Source of the DNA: Thalassotalea ponticola
GTDB taxonomy: Bacteria > Pseudomonadota > Gammaproteobacteria > Enterobacterales > Alteromonadaceae
Assembly: GCF_041379045.1 (NCBI RefSeq)
Contig: NZ_CP166871.1
Location: forward strand, 3,038,001 to 3,102,000
Direction: 5' to 3'
DNA length: 64,000 nt
The position numbers were made by a program, and so were the translations under genes. This document shows, piece by piece, positions 19,798 to 29,525 of the stretch. Under the pieces are notes generated by a model that was given only the letters and a program-made list of their open reading frames with translations, did not search any database and was not told where the DNA came from. Position 1 is the first letter of the stretch, and each line of letters begins with the position of its first letter.

Positions 19798-19830
19798 GCT
19801 CGCTCTGCGCACCTGCTTGCGCAGCGAGCT
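19798..19830. terminator. Hairpin between convergent GT9 gene and waaA
   Basis: GCTCGCT and GCGCA pair with TGCGC and AGCGAGC across a two-base bulge in the gap between the converging genes. The stem is GC-rich but without a T-run, so it is only a possible terminator. Confidence 0.4.
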
Positions 19831-19833
19831 AAG

Positions 19834-21120
19834 TCACTGACTGAGTAGGTTAGCCAACACCTCGATACTTTGCTGCGTTGCCCCTTGATTCGCTGTCACC
19901 ACGCGTTGTGCATTACGGCCTAAATCAGAGCGCAAATGTGTGTCGTTAAGCAAGTGAAATAAGGTACTCGCTAGTTCTTCGTTGTGAGCTAACTGAACAA
20001 TACCACGCCCATCAATGAGCTGTTGATTAACCTCTTTGAAGTTGGCCATATTGGGGCCGACAACAATTGGTTTGGCAAACAACGCTGGCTCTAATGGATT
20101 GTGGCCTCCTATCGCACTAAAACTTCCGGCGACAACACATATATCGGCTAACGCGTAGCACGCAAATAACTCGCCTAAGGTATCAATTAGCCAAACGTCG
20201 TGCTCAACGTCGACCTGACTTTTATCACTGCGGCGCACACACTTGAAATGGTTGCGATCAATTAACGCGGCAACATCATCAAAGCGCTCAGGGTGACGAG
20301 GTACTACAATCAGCAACAAACCTGGCAACTTGTCTTTGAGTGCGGTTAAGGCTTTGAGCATTTGTGCTTCCTCACCCTGATGACTACTGCCAAACACAAT
20401 AATGCGCCGAGTTGAGGGCGCCAGTGATTGTTTTAGTTCAGCGATCATTTGCTCAACATCGGTGGTCAAGCTGATATCGTACTTTAAGTTGCCACTGACA
20501 GAAACGATATCCGTCTTGGCTCCTAAGGCAATAAAATTATCCGCGTGATCACCGCTTTGGCATAGAATTTGGTCAAACTTATTTAGCGCGGGGCTGATCA
20601 ACCAGGTTAACTTTTTATACTGCTTCATCGATTTATCAGACAAACGGGCATTAATCAGTAACAGTGCTATATCAGACTTAGCACAACGCTGAATCAGCGT
20701 AGGCCATAGTTCCGTTTCCATCAATACGACTGCTTTGGGGCGCAATAACTTAAAGAACAAGTGTACGCAAAAGGAGATATCTAGGGGTAAGTAGCAATGT
20801 TGTACTCGACCTTGAAACGATTTAACCACTTGAGCCGAGCCGGTCGGCGTAAACGTAGTCACTGTTATCGGTAACTCGGGGAAGCGCGCAATAACACCTT
20901 CGACAAACGGCTTAATGGCAATAACTTCGCCGACGCTTGCCGCATGAACAACAATTCCCCCGCTTTTCATCCCACTGCGCACCCAACCAAAACGCTCGCT
21001 TAATCGCTGTCGATATTCGCGATGGGTTACTGAACGCAGCAAAAAAAACACCACCAGCAATGGCGCTAATATAAAAATAACAAGTTGATAAAGGCGAAAT
21101 GCTAAGCTATTGCGAGTCAA
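19834..21120 (-). CDS. waaA: 3-deoxy-D-manno-octulosonic acid transferase WaaA
   Basis: 428 residues. GT30 enzyme that moves Kdo from CMP-Kdo to lipid IVA at the inner membrane. An N-terminal membrane anchor (about 8-28) is followed by YRQRLSERFGW, HAASVGEV, METELWP near 138, and the C-terminal GGHNPLEPA near 327, all family motifs. The start is TTG at 21120; an in-frame TAG lies a few codons upstream and no closer ATG fits. A Kdo kinase nearby suggests this enzyme adds one Kdo only, as in Haemophilus; this is inference. Confidence 0.95.
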   Translation of the reverse strand: MTRNSLAFRLYQLVIFILAPLLVVFFLLRSVTHREYRQRLSERFGWVRSGMKSGGIVVHAASVGEVIAIKPFVEGVIARFPELPITVTTFTPTGSAQVVKSFQGRVQHCYLPLDISFCVHLFFKLLRPKAVVLMETELWPTLIQRCAKSDIALLLINARLSDKSMKQYKKLTWLISPALNKFDQILCQSGDHADNFIALGAKTDIVSVSGNLKYDISLTTDVEQMIAELKQSLAPSTRRIIVFGSSHQGEEAQMLKALTALKDKLPGLLLIVVPRHPERFDDVAALIDRNHFKCVRRSDKSQVDVEHDVWLIDTLGELFACYALADICVVAGSFSAIGGHNPLEPALFAKPIVVGPNMANFKEVNQQLIDGRGIVQLAHNEELASTLFHLLNDTHLRSDLGRNAQRVVTANQGATQQSIEVLANLLSQ

Positions 21121-21395
21121 GTTATTGGCTGCCTAGTGATTAATAATACCCCCAGTATACTGATCCATTTGCGATTTTTAAATTGATTAACAGCGATGAG
21201 GTCGCTCCTAGCGCAATTTACTGGGCTATACTCTTGCATACCGGCAATTGGACGTTACATCAATTTCAACACCGTCGTGTGAGGTTCACCAATTTAGACT
21301 AGGCACTGAGCTCTTAAAAGCGTAGAATGAGCCGCAATTTCAACAGGGTACGAACTGCTTTTCACACCCTATTACAACAAGTAACTGAGGTTTAA

Positions 21396-22589
21396 ATGTC
21401 TGCAAATTTCCTCAATCACCTGCAACAACAAATTGATCAGGTAAAAGAAGAAGGTTTATATAAATCCGAACGCGTTATCACCACGGCACAAAAGGCGAAT
21501 ATCGCGGTAAGCAGTGGCGAGCAAGTCATTAACTTTTGCGCCAATAACTATTTGGGCTTAGCCAATCACCCAAAACTAATCGACGCTGCTAAACAAGGTT
21601 TAGATCACCACGGTTTTGGCATGGCGTCGGTGCGTTTTATTTGTGGTACGCAAGATATTCACAAAACCTTAGAAAACAAACTTAGTGCATTTTTAGGCAC
21701 CGAAGATACTATTTTGTACTCATCGTGTTTTGATGCCAACGCCGGTTTGTTTGAAACCATTTTGGGCCCTGAAGACGCGATTATCTCTGACGCTTTAAAT
21801 CACGCATCAATTATTGACGGTGTGCGTTTGTGTAAAGCAAAGCGCTTTCGTTATGCCAACAATGACATGGCTGATTTAGAAGCTCAATTGATTGCCGCTA
21901 ATGAAGCGGGTGCGCGTTATAAGTTGATCGCTACCGATGGCGTGTTTTCGATGGATGGTGTTATCGCCAACCTCAAAGGCATCTGTGATTTAGCTGACAA
22001 ATACGATGCCTTGGTTATGGTTGATGACTCGCATGCTGTTGGCTTTGTTGGTGAACACGGCCGTGGTTCTCACGAGTATTGTGATGTTATCGACCGAGTT
22101 GACATCATCACTGGTACGCTTGGTAAAGCCATGGGTGGCGCTTCAGGGGGTTACACCTCAGGTAAAAAAGAAATCGTTGAATGGCTACGTCAACGCTCAC
22201 GCCCGTATTTGTTCTCTAATTCACTAGCACCGGCTATTGTCAATGCGTCAATTTGCGTACTGGATATGCTTGCCGATGGCGGCCAATTGCGCGCCACGTT
22301 AAAAGACAATGCGGCATATTTTCGCACTAAAATGGAAGCCGCTGGCTTTACCTGTGCCGGTGCTGATCACGCCATTATTCCTGTTATGTTAGGCGACGCA
22401 AAAATTGCCGCTGACATGGCAGATAGACTATTAGCCAAAGGGATTTACGTCATTGGCTTTTCGTTCCCTGTCGTACCGAAAGGGCAAGCGCGTATACGAA
22501 CCCAAATTTCGGCGGCCCACAGCAAAGCACAACTAGACCAAGCAATTAATGCCTTTATTGAAATTGGCAAAGACATGGGCATCATCTAA
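21396..22589 (+). CDS. kbl: 2-amino-3-ketobutyrate CoA ligase (glycine C-acetyltransferase)
   Basis: 397 residues. PLP enzyme that cleaves 2-amino-3-ketobutyrate with CoA to glycine and acetyl-CoA, the second step of threonine breakdown. The [12 protein letters not shown] opening, [17 protein letters not shown], and the PLP-lysine region [19 protein letters not shown] near 240 are intact. It is first in the kbl-tdh operon, 14 bases before tdh. The 275 bases upstream to waaA are divergent promoter space in which no clear operator was seen. Confidence 0.97.
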   Translation: MSANFLNHLQQQIDQVKEEGLYKSERVITTAQKANIAVSSGEQVINFCANNYLGLANHPKLIDAAKQGLDHHGFGMASVRFICGTQDIHKTLENKLSAFLGTEDTILYSSCFDANAGLFETILGPEDAIISDALNHASIIDGVRLCKAKRFRYANNDMADLEAQLIAANEAGARYKLIATDGVFSMDGVIANLKGICDLADKYDALVMVDDSHAVGFVGEHGRGSHEYCDVIDRVDIITGTLGKAMGGASGGYTSGKKEIVEWLRQRSRPYLFSNSLAPAIVNASICVLDMLADGGQLRATLKDNAAYFRTKMEAAGFTCAGADHAIIPVMLGDAKIAADMADRLLAKGIYVIGFSFPVVPKGQARIRTQISAAHSKAQLDQAINAFIEIGKDMGII

Positions 22590-22603
22590 CCGAAGGTAAT
22601 GCA

Positions 22604-23629
22604 ATGAAATCATTAGCTAAATTAAAACCACAAACCGGTATCTGGATGACCGATTCTCCAATGCCTGAAGTGGGTCCAAACGATCTGTTAATCAAAATTA
22701 AAAAAACGGCAATCTGTGGTACTGATATCCATATCTATAACTGGGATGAGTGGTCACAAAAGACCATCCCCGTACCTATGGTTGTCGGACACGAATATTC
22801 TGGTGTCGTTGTTGGCATGGGGAGTGAAGTTAAAGGCTTTACCGAAGGCGACCGCGTATCCGGTGAAGGCCATATCACCTGTGGACACTGCCGAAACTGC
22901 CGCGCTGGCCGAACCCATTTGTGTAATAACACGATAGGTGTTGGCGTCGACCGCACCGGTTGCTTCGCCGAATACTTAGTGATACCGGCGTTTAACGCGT
23001 TTAAACTGCCCGATGAAGTATCCGACGAATTAGCCAGTATCTTTGATCCGTTTGGCAATGCTGTACACACCGCTTTATCTTTTGATTTAGTCGGTGAAGA
23101 CGTGCTTATAACAGGCGCTGGCCCTATTGGCATTATGGCCGCAGCCGTCGCTAAGCACGTAGGTGCTCGCCATGTTGTCATTACCGATATCAATGAATAC
23201 CGCCTCGACTTGGCGCGTAAAATGGGCGCAACTCGGGCGGTAAATGTAGCTAACGAAAACCTCAACGATGTCATGAACGAGTTAGGTATGACCGAGGGCT
23301 TTGATGTTGGTCTGGAGATGTCCGGCGTGCCATCGGCATTTCACGCCATGCTCGACAGCATGAATAACGGCGGAAAAATAGCGATGTTAGGCATACCAGG
23401 CCAAGACATGGCCATTGACTGGTCTAAAGTCATTTTTAAAGGGCTGATCATCAAGGGTATTTACGGCCGTGAAATGTTTGAGACCTGGTATAAGATGGCG
23501 AGCTTAATCCAGTCTGGATTAGACATTAGTCCGATCATTACCCATCAGTTTAACATTGATGATTTCCAGCAAGGCTTCGATGCGATGTTATCTGGGAATT
23601 CAGGTAAAGTTATACTCAACTGGGATTAA
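22604..23629 (+). CDS. tdh: L-threonine 3-dehydrogenase
   Basis: 341 residues, the exact E. coli length. Zinc- and NAD-dependent medium-chain dehydrogenase converting threonine to 2-amino-3-ketobutyrate. Catalytic-zinc ligands [14 protein letters not shown] (Cys) and GHEYSGVV (His), a structural-zinc four-cysteine loop ([15 protein letters not shown] near 97-111) and the Rossmann GAGPIGIM are present. The gene ends the kbl-tdh operon before a clear terminator. Confidence 0.98.
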   Translation: MKSLAKLKPQTGIWMTDSPMPEVGPNDLLIKIKKTAICGTDIHIYNWDEWSQKTIPVPMVVGHEYSGVVVGMGSEVKGFTEGDRVSGEGHITCGHCRNCRAGRTHLCNNTIGVGVDRTGCFAEYLVIPAFNAFKLPDEVSDELASIFDPFGNAVHTALSFDLVGEDVLITGAGPIGIMAAAVAKHVGARHVVITDINEYRLDLARKMGATRAVNVANENLNDVMNELGMTEGFDVGLEMSGVPSAFHAMLDSMNNGGKIAMLGIPGQDMAIDWSKVIFKGLIIKGIYGREMFETWYKMASLIQSGLDISPIITHQFNIDDFQQGFDAMLSGNSGKVILNWD

Positions 23630-23646
23630 CGCCTAGGCTATCCAAC

Positions 23647-23677
23647 AAGGCCAGAGCGATGCTTCTGGCCTTTTTTT
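23647..23677 (+). terminator. Rho-independent terminator of kbl-tdh
   Basis: AAGGCCAGA pairs with TCTGGCCTT, followed by seven Ts (to 23677), about 18 bases after the tdh stop. Confidence 0.9.
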
Positions 23678-23757
23678 ATCCCTATTTCAACAATGCATAG
23701 CTGTGTTACAATCGCCATTAGATAGTGACTTTAACAACAGGCCGAGTACGAGCACCC

Positions 23758-24075
23758 ATGAGTTTTAAACATCTACACGTCAATGACGTATATCAAAATT
23801 TAGAGCTGAATAAGTTTGTCATATTAGATATTCGCGACCCTCAATCATTTGCCAGCGGCAGGATTCCAGGTGCGATTCAATTGAGCAATGAAAATCTCGC
23901 CGACTTTTTACGCGAGGCTGATTTTGATGCACCAACCATTGTGTGCTGTTATCACGGTATATCAAGTCAACAAGCCGCCCAATTTTTAATTGGTCATGAC
24001 TTTAGTGATGTCTATTCACTCGATGGTGGCTTCGACTTATGGTCTCGCACCTATCCCGATAAAATTGAACGATAA
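23758..24075 (+). CDS. glpE: Thiosulfate sulfurtransferase GlpE (rhodanese)
   Basis: 105 residues from the start at 23758 (MSFKHLHV), which matches GlpE length (108); the GTG-led frame from 23725 is too long. Single rhodanese domain with LDIRDPQSF near 23-31 and the catalytic loop C64-Y-H-G-I-S-S carrying the active Cys. It transfers sulfane sulfur from thiosulfate in the cytoplasm. It precedes glpG by 6 bases as in E. coli glpEGR, though glpR is replaced here by ubiC. Confidence 0.92.
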   Translation: MSFKHLHVNDVYQNLELNKFVILDIRDPQSFASGRIPGAIQLSNENLADFLREADFDAPTIVCCYHGISSQQAAQFLIGHDFSDVYSLDGGFDLWSRTYPDKIER

Positions 24076-24081
24076 CACCCG

Positions 24082-24939
24082 ATGCAGCCGTTTGCCCATA
24101 TCCAGCACAAATCTTTAGCGAAGATTTTTATCAGCTACCTCAACAGTTGTGGAATTCGAGCTAAGTTAACGACTGATACCGATAGCGATGCAGATAACGA
24201 GTCGCTCGTTCTCTGGTGTGACACCGAACACCTAGCACAAGCGCAGAGGGAATTTGAGCAATTCATCCAAAACCCAACCGCTGAGCGGTATCAGGCATCG
24301 GCGTGGCATAGTGGCGCATCTCTTGATTTATCCTCAACGGGCAGCTGGGCATCGCTAAAACAGAGTTTTATCAGCAATGCCGGCCCGTTTACACTGCTCA
24401 TTTTTGCCCTGTGTTGGTTGGTGTTTATAGCCACGGTGCTAGTGTTGGGCGATAGCTTGTATCAACTGTTGCTGATCAATCAATATGGCGATTTGCAGCA
24501 AACGTTACAGCAACCGTGGCGCTTCATCACCCCGGCTGTTTTTCACTATTCACTGTTGCACATCGCCTTTAATACCATGTGGTGGTGGCAATTAGGTGGG
24601 CAAATAGAACGGCACGTCGGCAGTCGCTGGTTAATCGCGTTATTTTTGGTATCCGCCCTAATCTCCAACCTCAGTCAGTTTTTTGTCTCTGGCCCGAGCT
24701 TTGCTGGTCTGTCTGGGGTTGTCTATGCGGTATTTGGCTTTGTTTGGTGGTTTGGCTACTTAAACCCTGGTCGCGGTATCGGCTTATCACAGCCTATCAT
24801 TGGCTTTATGCTGTTTTGGTTAGTGCTCGGCTTTACTGATTTTATGCCTATTAATGTTGCCAATACCGCTCACTTTATGGGCTTGCTTTGTGGCGTGGCT
24901 TTTGCTTTTATCTGTCATCAACGCAACGCCAAGGTTTAA
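24082..24939 (+). CDS. glpG: Rhomboid intramembrane serine protease GlpG
   Basis: 285 residues. A soluble N-terminal domain (about 1-90) precedes six membrane segments. Catalytic dyad: Ser 211 in GLSG and His 264 in NTAHFMG; His 160/Asn 164 (LLHIAFNTMWWW) complete the oxyanion site, and L1-loop residues WRFITPAVFH are present. Cleaves membrane proteins within the bilayer. Lies between glpE and ubiC with 4 bases to the likely ubiC start. Confidence 0.94.
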   Translation: MQPFAHIQHKSLAKIFISYLNSCGIRAKLTTDTDSDADNESLVLWCDTEHLAQAQREFEQFIQNPTAERYQASAWHSGASLDLSSTGSWASLKQSFISNAGPFTLLIFALCWLVFIATVLVLGDSLYQLLLINQYGDLQQTLQQPWRFITPAVFHYSLLHIAFNTMWWWQLGGQIERHVGSRWLIALFLVSALISNLSQFFVSGPSFAGLSGVVYAVFGFVWWFGYLNPGRGIGLSQPIIGFMLFWLVLGFTDFMPINVANTAHFMGLLCGVAFAFICHQRNAKV

Positions 24940-24943
24940 CAAT

Positions 24944-25519
24944 ATGGCAAGCTTACATTCTCAATTCCCAATCGGTCTAAATGTTAACTGGGTCAGCACG
25001 GTCGATACACCGGACGTACCCAGCCTGCAGGACTGGTTACTGGACGCCAGTTCGCTGACCGCTCGATTGCAACGACAATGCCAGAACTTTCGGGTCGAAT
25101 TACTCGGTCAACGGGTCGAGCCTTGTCAAGCCCATGAAGCCAATGCAAAAATCCAACAAGGGGAACAAGTCTTGGTGCGTGAGGTAGTGCTATTTTGCGA
25201 TCATCAGCCGACTGTTTTTGCTCGTAGTTTGTTGCCATTGGCCAGTTTAACCGGGCCTCAGCAACAACTAGCCGAACTCGGTGAGCGCCCTTTGGGACAA
25301 GTGCTTTTTAACGACCCGAATCTGCGCCGAGATATTGTCGAGATCGCTGAAATAGCTCCATCATTGAGGGTCTGTGAATTAGCTGCGCTACTCGATTTAC
25401 AGGTAACCCACAGCCTCTGGGGACGTCGCAGTCTCTTTTACATTGGCGACAAGCCTCTTATGGTAGCCGAAGTTTTCTTACCGGGTTCAGCCGCTTATGA
25501 AAACCTAATGAAAAGCTAA
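24944..25519 (+). CDS. ubiC: Chorismate--pyruvate lyase UbiC
   Basis: 191 residues from the ATG at 24944; the longer frame from 24854 overlaps glpG and is unlikely. Family blocks are LDASSLTARLQ, LVREVVLFCDHQP, ARSLLPLASLTGPQQQLAELGERPLGQVLF and the C-terminal WGRRSLF with PLMVAEVFLP. Removes pyruvate from chorismate to give 4-hydroxybenzoate, the ring precursor of ubiquinone; the product feeds UbiA encoded 0.7 kb downstream. Confidence 0.93.
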   Translation: MASLHSQFPIGLNVNWVSTVDTPDVPSLQDWLLDASSLTARLQRQCQNFRVELLGQRVEPCQAHEANAKIQQGEQVLVREVVLFCDHQPTVFARSLLPLASLTGPQQQLAELGERPLGQVLFNDPNLRRDIVEIAEIAPSLRVCELAALLDLQVTHSLWGRRSLFYIGDKPLMVAEVFLPGSAAYENLMKS

Positions 25520-25656
25520 AGCAAACCTCTTTATTTGTCGTTAACAATCTGAAAATAATAGTTATTTTAAAGTAAGCTGCATATTATGTTTGCATCATAA
25601 AGAATTGGTGATGGATACGTATACTCAATGATGGTTACCACATCGGAGAATATACT

Positions 25657-26067
25657 ATGAGAGCGACCATCCCTATCTCAACCCTACTTTGCGGTTCGTT
25701 GCTGTGCTTTAACACCATTGCCGACACCCCTTCTTTTGTTGCTGGCGATGATTCGCTCGCCACTAAATTGTGTGTTTCTGCTGTCACCGACAATTTAAAA
25801 GCGACCAAAAGTCAGATTAAGCGATTGTACCGTGACATCAGTGCTCAATCACAGGTACAAACTCACCTTGCGATACAAAACATCAGTTGTAATGACGCCA
25901 CATTGGTTGAGTTTACCGCGCAGTATGATGCCAACGATACATTCCGTTATCTCAACAACAAGGCGCGATCTAAATACCGCATCGACGACGTTGATATTAT
26001 TGACTTAACACATGCATCAGACAGGGCTTCAGACAGAGGGGTGACCATTGTTGTTACCGCCAATTAA
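25657..26067 (+). CDS. Small exported protein, DUF3718-like
   Basis: 136 residues with a signal peptide (hydrophobic LLCGSLLCFN core, cleavage likely at IADT near residue 23). The FVAGDDSLATKLCVSAVTDN segment after it and two further Cys residues recall DUF3718 proteins of Shewanella and Colwellia; assignment is from memory and moderate. Function unknown; periplasmic location inferred. It separates ubiC from ubiA. A GGAG lies about 7 bases before the ATG. Confidence 0.7.
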   Translation: MRATIPISTLLCGSLLCFNTIADTPSFVAGDDSLATKLCVSAVTDNLKATKSQIKRLYRDISAQSQVQTHLAIQNISCNDATLVEFTAQYDANDTFRYLNNKARSKYRIDDVDIIDLTHASDRASDRGVTIVVTAN

Positions 26068-26087
26068 ATACCTGCCTGACATTGCAT

Positions 26088-26135
26088 AAGTTGGTGAGTT
26101 TGAGCATTGCACCACGCTCTATTCTCACCAAACTT
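26088..26135 (+). terminator. Possible terminator hairpin after the DUF3718-like gene
   Basis: AAGTTGGTGAG pairs with CTCACCAAACTT with one bulge and a long loop. No strong T-run follows; weak candidate. Confidence 0.3.
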
Positions 26136-26249
26136 GTTTACTGATGACGGTGCGCTCGTCACAGACTACCGCGATACTTTATTCAACGTAGCCGATAGGC
26201 TACTATAGCCAGCATAACAACATTTCGCTTTCACAATATCAGCACCGTT

Positions 26250-27113
26250 ATGACTGACTTAATACCAAATTGGCACGCTATTAAACAACTTACTCGTATG
26301 GATAAGCCAATTGGCACCTATCTGTTACTTTGGCCTACATATTGGTCTCTCGTTGTTGCGGCTAACGGCTTTCCCGGCTGGCACCTTATTGCAGTTTTCA
26401 CCCTCGGTGTGTTCATCATGCGCAGCGCAGGCTGTGTTATTAATGATTACGCCGATCGACGAGTTGATGGTCATGTGAAACGCACCGCCAACCGCCCACT
26501 GGTCAGTGGCATGGTTACAGAACGGCAAGCCTTAGCCTTGTTTACCGGGTTGATCACAATCGCATTTGTGTTGGTAATGACATTGTCTTGGTCGACGATC
26601 TTACTCTCACTCGTCGCTTTATTGCTGGCATTTTGTTACCCGTTTATGAAGCGTTACACACATTTTCCACAAGTGGTACTCGGTGCTGCGTTTAGTTGGG
26701 GTATGATCATGGCGTTTAATGAAATTAATGGCCAGATCACCACGGTCGCTTGGCTGTTGTTTTTCGCCAATTTAGCGTGGACTGTCGCTTACGATACGAT
26801 TTATGCCATGGTCGACAGGGACGATGACATAAAGATTGGCATTAAGTCGACTGCCATTTTTTTTGCTCGCTTTGACAAACTTGCCATTGCCCTATTACAA
26901 CTGTTAGCACTGACTATGTTAGTTAAAGTGGGACAATTAGAACAATTTGATGGCTGGTACTACATGGCGCTTGCTTTGGTCGCTGCAAGCTTTGTCTATC
27001 AACACCGGTTGATTGCCAATCGCGAACGCGATAAGTGCTTTAGCGCATTTCTCAATAATCACTGGGGGTTATTGATCATCCTGCTCGGTTTAATAAGTCA
27101 GTACATGTTTTAA
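26250..27113 (+). CDS. ubiA: 4-hydroxybenzoate octaprenyltransferase UbiA
   Basis: 287 residues, about eight membrane segments. Prenylates 4-hydroxybenzoate in ubiquinone synthesis. The two Asp-rich prenyl-diphosphate sites are present: NDYADRRVDGHVKRTANRPL near 67-86 and YDTIYAMVDRDDDIKIGIKS near 178-197. Length equals E. coli UbiA (290). It lies close to ubiC but with the secreted-protein gene between. Confidence 0.96.
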   Translation: MTDLIPNWHAIKQLTRMDKPIGTYLLLWPTYWSLVVAANGFPGWHLIAVFTLGVFIMRSAGCVINDYADRRVDGHVKRTANRPLVSGMVTERQALALFTGLITIAFVLVMTLSWSTILLSLVALLLAFCYPFMKRYTHFPQVVLGAAFSWGMIMAFNEINGQITTVAWLLFFANLAWTVAYDTIYAMVDRDDDIKIGIKSTAIFFARFDKLAIALLQLLALTMLVKVGQLEQFDGWYYMALALVAASFVYQHRLIANRERDKCFSAFLNNHWGLLIILLGLISQYMF

Positions 27114-27200
27114 GCGTTTTTAAAAATCTCTGCTAGGCTAATAATAATCATTCTATATTCACTATAGTGTTGTAATAAAAATAAAGAGATTATTCAAGCC

Positions 27201-29525
27201 ATGGCGAAACTAACAATAATTCGACCTCTTATTTGTGTGCTATTTTGCCTGTCAGTTACCGCTTGCGGAGGCGGTGGTGGCGGCGGCGGTGGTGGTGGCG
27301 GCGGTAACAGTAATACCGGTAGCCTGAACATCGCCAACGATACTATCAGTGGCATATCTGGACGCAAAGGTGCATCCAACCTCAACATTATCAGTAACGA
27401 CAAACTCGGTGGCAAAGCGTTAACGCTTGATGATGCCACGGTGAGAGTGAGCTCCTCACAAGCGCCTCTATCCTTAAACAGCGATGCAACGCTGAATGTC
27501 GCCCCGATGACGTCGGCAGGTAACTATGAGCTTGTTTACGAGGTGTGCTTAAAAAGCAATTCAAGTCAATGTGCTCGTGCAGTGGTCACGGTTCAAGTAG
27601 AAGCGGCGCAATTTACCCTGCGTTCAGATCAAGCGAGCGAGCTCGACGGTGCCTACCCTATTAGCAATATTGTCGATTTGCTTACCAATGACCTCATTGA
27701 CGGAGAGGCCATTCCAGCAAACGAAGTGAATATGAGTATTGCTGCTCCGGAGTTTGTCGATTTTTTCTCTATTCAGGACAATGGCAAACTGGATTCTTTA
27801 GGTGATCTGCCACTGGGTAATCTCGATGTAAAATATCAGGTTTGTGAAAAAATAAACCCAGACAATTGCGCGGTGCAAAGCGTTAACTTAGGGGTAGACA
27901 AGGGCATCTTCATGGATGGCTTTGTACTGGGTATCTGCTATGAAAAATCGTTTGGTGAGACCGGTTGTTTTGACAATTCAGCGCGCTTCACCTGTAAACC
28001 AAATGAAACCATCCGCTTTTTTATTGGCAACGTACAACTGGGAGATGACATTCCTTGTGAAGGGCGAATTAGCCCCTACGATATGGCGCCTGAATCTTTT
28101 TTACCAGACGACCTTGTCAGCGTAAAGCGCTTCTGGAACGAATATTCAAACAGTAGCTTTCCTGGTCGTGGCTTTAATATTGCCGCCCTCATTTACGCAA
28201 GCGATGTCGATCAAGATGCAAGTAACGGCATTGTTATCGACAAGCTTCAGCATGACAGTTGGCGCAACATTGACATCGACTTTTACCAAACTCTCAATAA
28301 TTTTTACGGTGATAATGGTTGGCTAAACGCGCGACAAAAATTGGTTGATGACAATATTTTGAACGATGCTGAACCAATCCACTACATGCGCGCTTTGGAT
28401 ATTCTTATTGCTAGTGAATCAGTGGACAGTCAAAACTATGCAGCCACCAAGATAGAGCAAGATCGCGATGGCGATAACATTATAGATTCTCGAATCACTT
28501 ACGCTCTCGATAATCAAAAGCGCTTTGTCGGTTTTACTGCTGAGACGCTAGAGTCAGGACGTGTGGCTAGCAAAAATGTTGAAACGGTTAGTTTCAACAA
28601 CAACGGTGAGCTATTGAGCGCTACCTATACCAACAACGAAGCACAAGGCAAAATCCTCGAGCGCATTGATGCGACCTACAATGTCAATGGCAGCTTGACC
28701 AAACTCGTGAGCAAAGAGAACGATGTCACCTTTACCAAGCGCTTTGAATACAACAACAAGGGCTACTTAACCAAAGCGGTCGAAGATGTGGATACCGATG
28801 GTGTCAATGATTACCAAGAGGTGTACCAAAGAGATAGCGTTGGCAATGAATTGTCGCTCACAGCCTCATTTATCAACAATGGCAATGTTGTTGATTACAC
28901 CAAAGTCTCTCGTTATGACAATAACGGACGGTTAATTGAACAGGTCTTTGATCACAAATTTTTAGACGAACGCGATTATACCGCAACGTATCGCTACAAC
29001 AGCCAAGGCTTGTTGTCGTTTTATCAGGTCGACCAACAAAATGACGGTACTATTGATGATGGACGAGCACAAATTGTCTACGATTCTCGTCGGCGTATTA
29101 TCGAAGAGCTAAAAACCCATGTCGACCCCGATGTGCGGACTATTTATAGATATGACGGCAATTTATTGGTGTCGATTAGAGAAGACATAAACAACGACGG
29201 TTCTATTGAATTAGACACCCAATTTAGCTATGACGACAACGGTTTTATTACCGGTTTTAACTCATTTGACAACGGCGACTTGGTCAGTCTGGCAATATAC
29301 CAAAATGACCAATTTGGTAACGCCATTATTGCTGACTTAGATATCCAAGGTGATGGTATTTTTGACCGTCGTTACAGCACCGCCAATGAGATAGGGTTAG
29401 TCACTAAAACCGAAGTCGATTTTGGTGCCGATGACACCATTGACTCGACAGTCTTCAACAGTTATCAAAAAGTCAGTTTCATGACTCGCTATTTAATGCA
29501 GACTTATCGGTCGCTGGCTAATTAG
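27201..29525 (+). CDS. Large surface-type lipoprotein with poly-Gly linker and YD-like/Asp-rich repeats
   Basis: 774 residues; not assigned to a known family. The signal ends in a lipobox (SVTAC, Cys 22 encoded at 27264-27266) followed by 13 consecutive Gly codons, a flexible tether seen in many marine gammaproteobacterial lipoproteins. Residues about 45-235 look like two Ig/cadherin-like beta domains ([29 protein letters not shown]). From about 420 to the end come repeats of the type [11 protein letters not shown] and YRYNSQGLL, like YD/RHS repeats, interleaved with Asp-rich loops ([26 protein letters not shown]) that resemble calcium-binding turns. Its stop overlaps the convergent recQ stop. 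Confidence 0.8.
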   Translation: MAKLTIIRPLICVLFCLSVTACGGGGGGGGGGGGGNSNTGSLNIANDTISGISGRKGASNLNIISNDKLGGKALTLDDATVRVSSSQAPLSLNSDATLNVAPMTSAGNYELVYEVCLKSNSSQCARAVVTVQVEAAQFTLRSDQASELDGAYPISNIVDLLTNDLIDGEAIPANEVNMSIAAPEFVDFFSIQDNGKLDSLGDLPLGNLDVKYQVCEKINPDNCAVQSVNLGVDKGIFMDGFVLGICYEKSFGETGCFDNSARFTCKPNETIRFFIGNVQLGDDIPCEGRISPYDMAPESFLPDDLVSVKRFWNEYSNSSFPGRGFNIAALIYASDVDQDASNGIVIDKLQHDSWRNIDIDFYQTLNNFYGDNGWLNARQKLVDDNILNDAEPIHYMRALDILIASESVDSQNYAATKIEQDRDGDNIIDSRITYALDNQKRFVGFTAETLESGRVASKNVETVSFNNNGELLSATYTNNEAQGKILERIDATYNVNGSLTKLVSKENDVTFTKRFEYNNKGYLTKAVEDVDTDGVNDYQEVYQRDSVGNELSLTASFINNGNVVDYTKVSRYDNNGRLIEQVFDHKFLDERDYTATYRYNSQGLLSFYQVDQQNDGTIDDGRAQIVYDSRRRIIEELKTHVDPDVRTIYRYDGNLLVSIREDINNDGSIELDTQFSYDDNGFITGFNSFDNGDLVSLAIYQNDQFGNAIIADLDIQGDGIFDRRYSTANEIGLVTKTEVDFGADDTIDSTVFNSYQKVSFMTRYLMQTYRSLAN

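Noticed and set aside
22735..23274. 179-codon frame opposite tdh
   Set aside because: Shadow of tdh on the other strand; composition is that of antisense codons and no family match.
24854..24943. Extended N-terminus of UbiC with a hydrophobic stretch
   Set aside because: It lies inside glpG in another frame; UbiC is cytosolic and the ATG at 24944 gives the family length.
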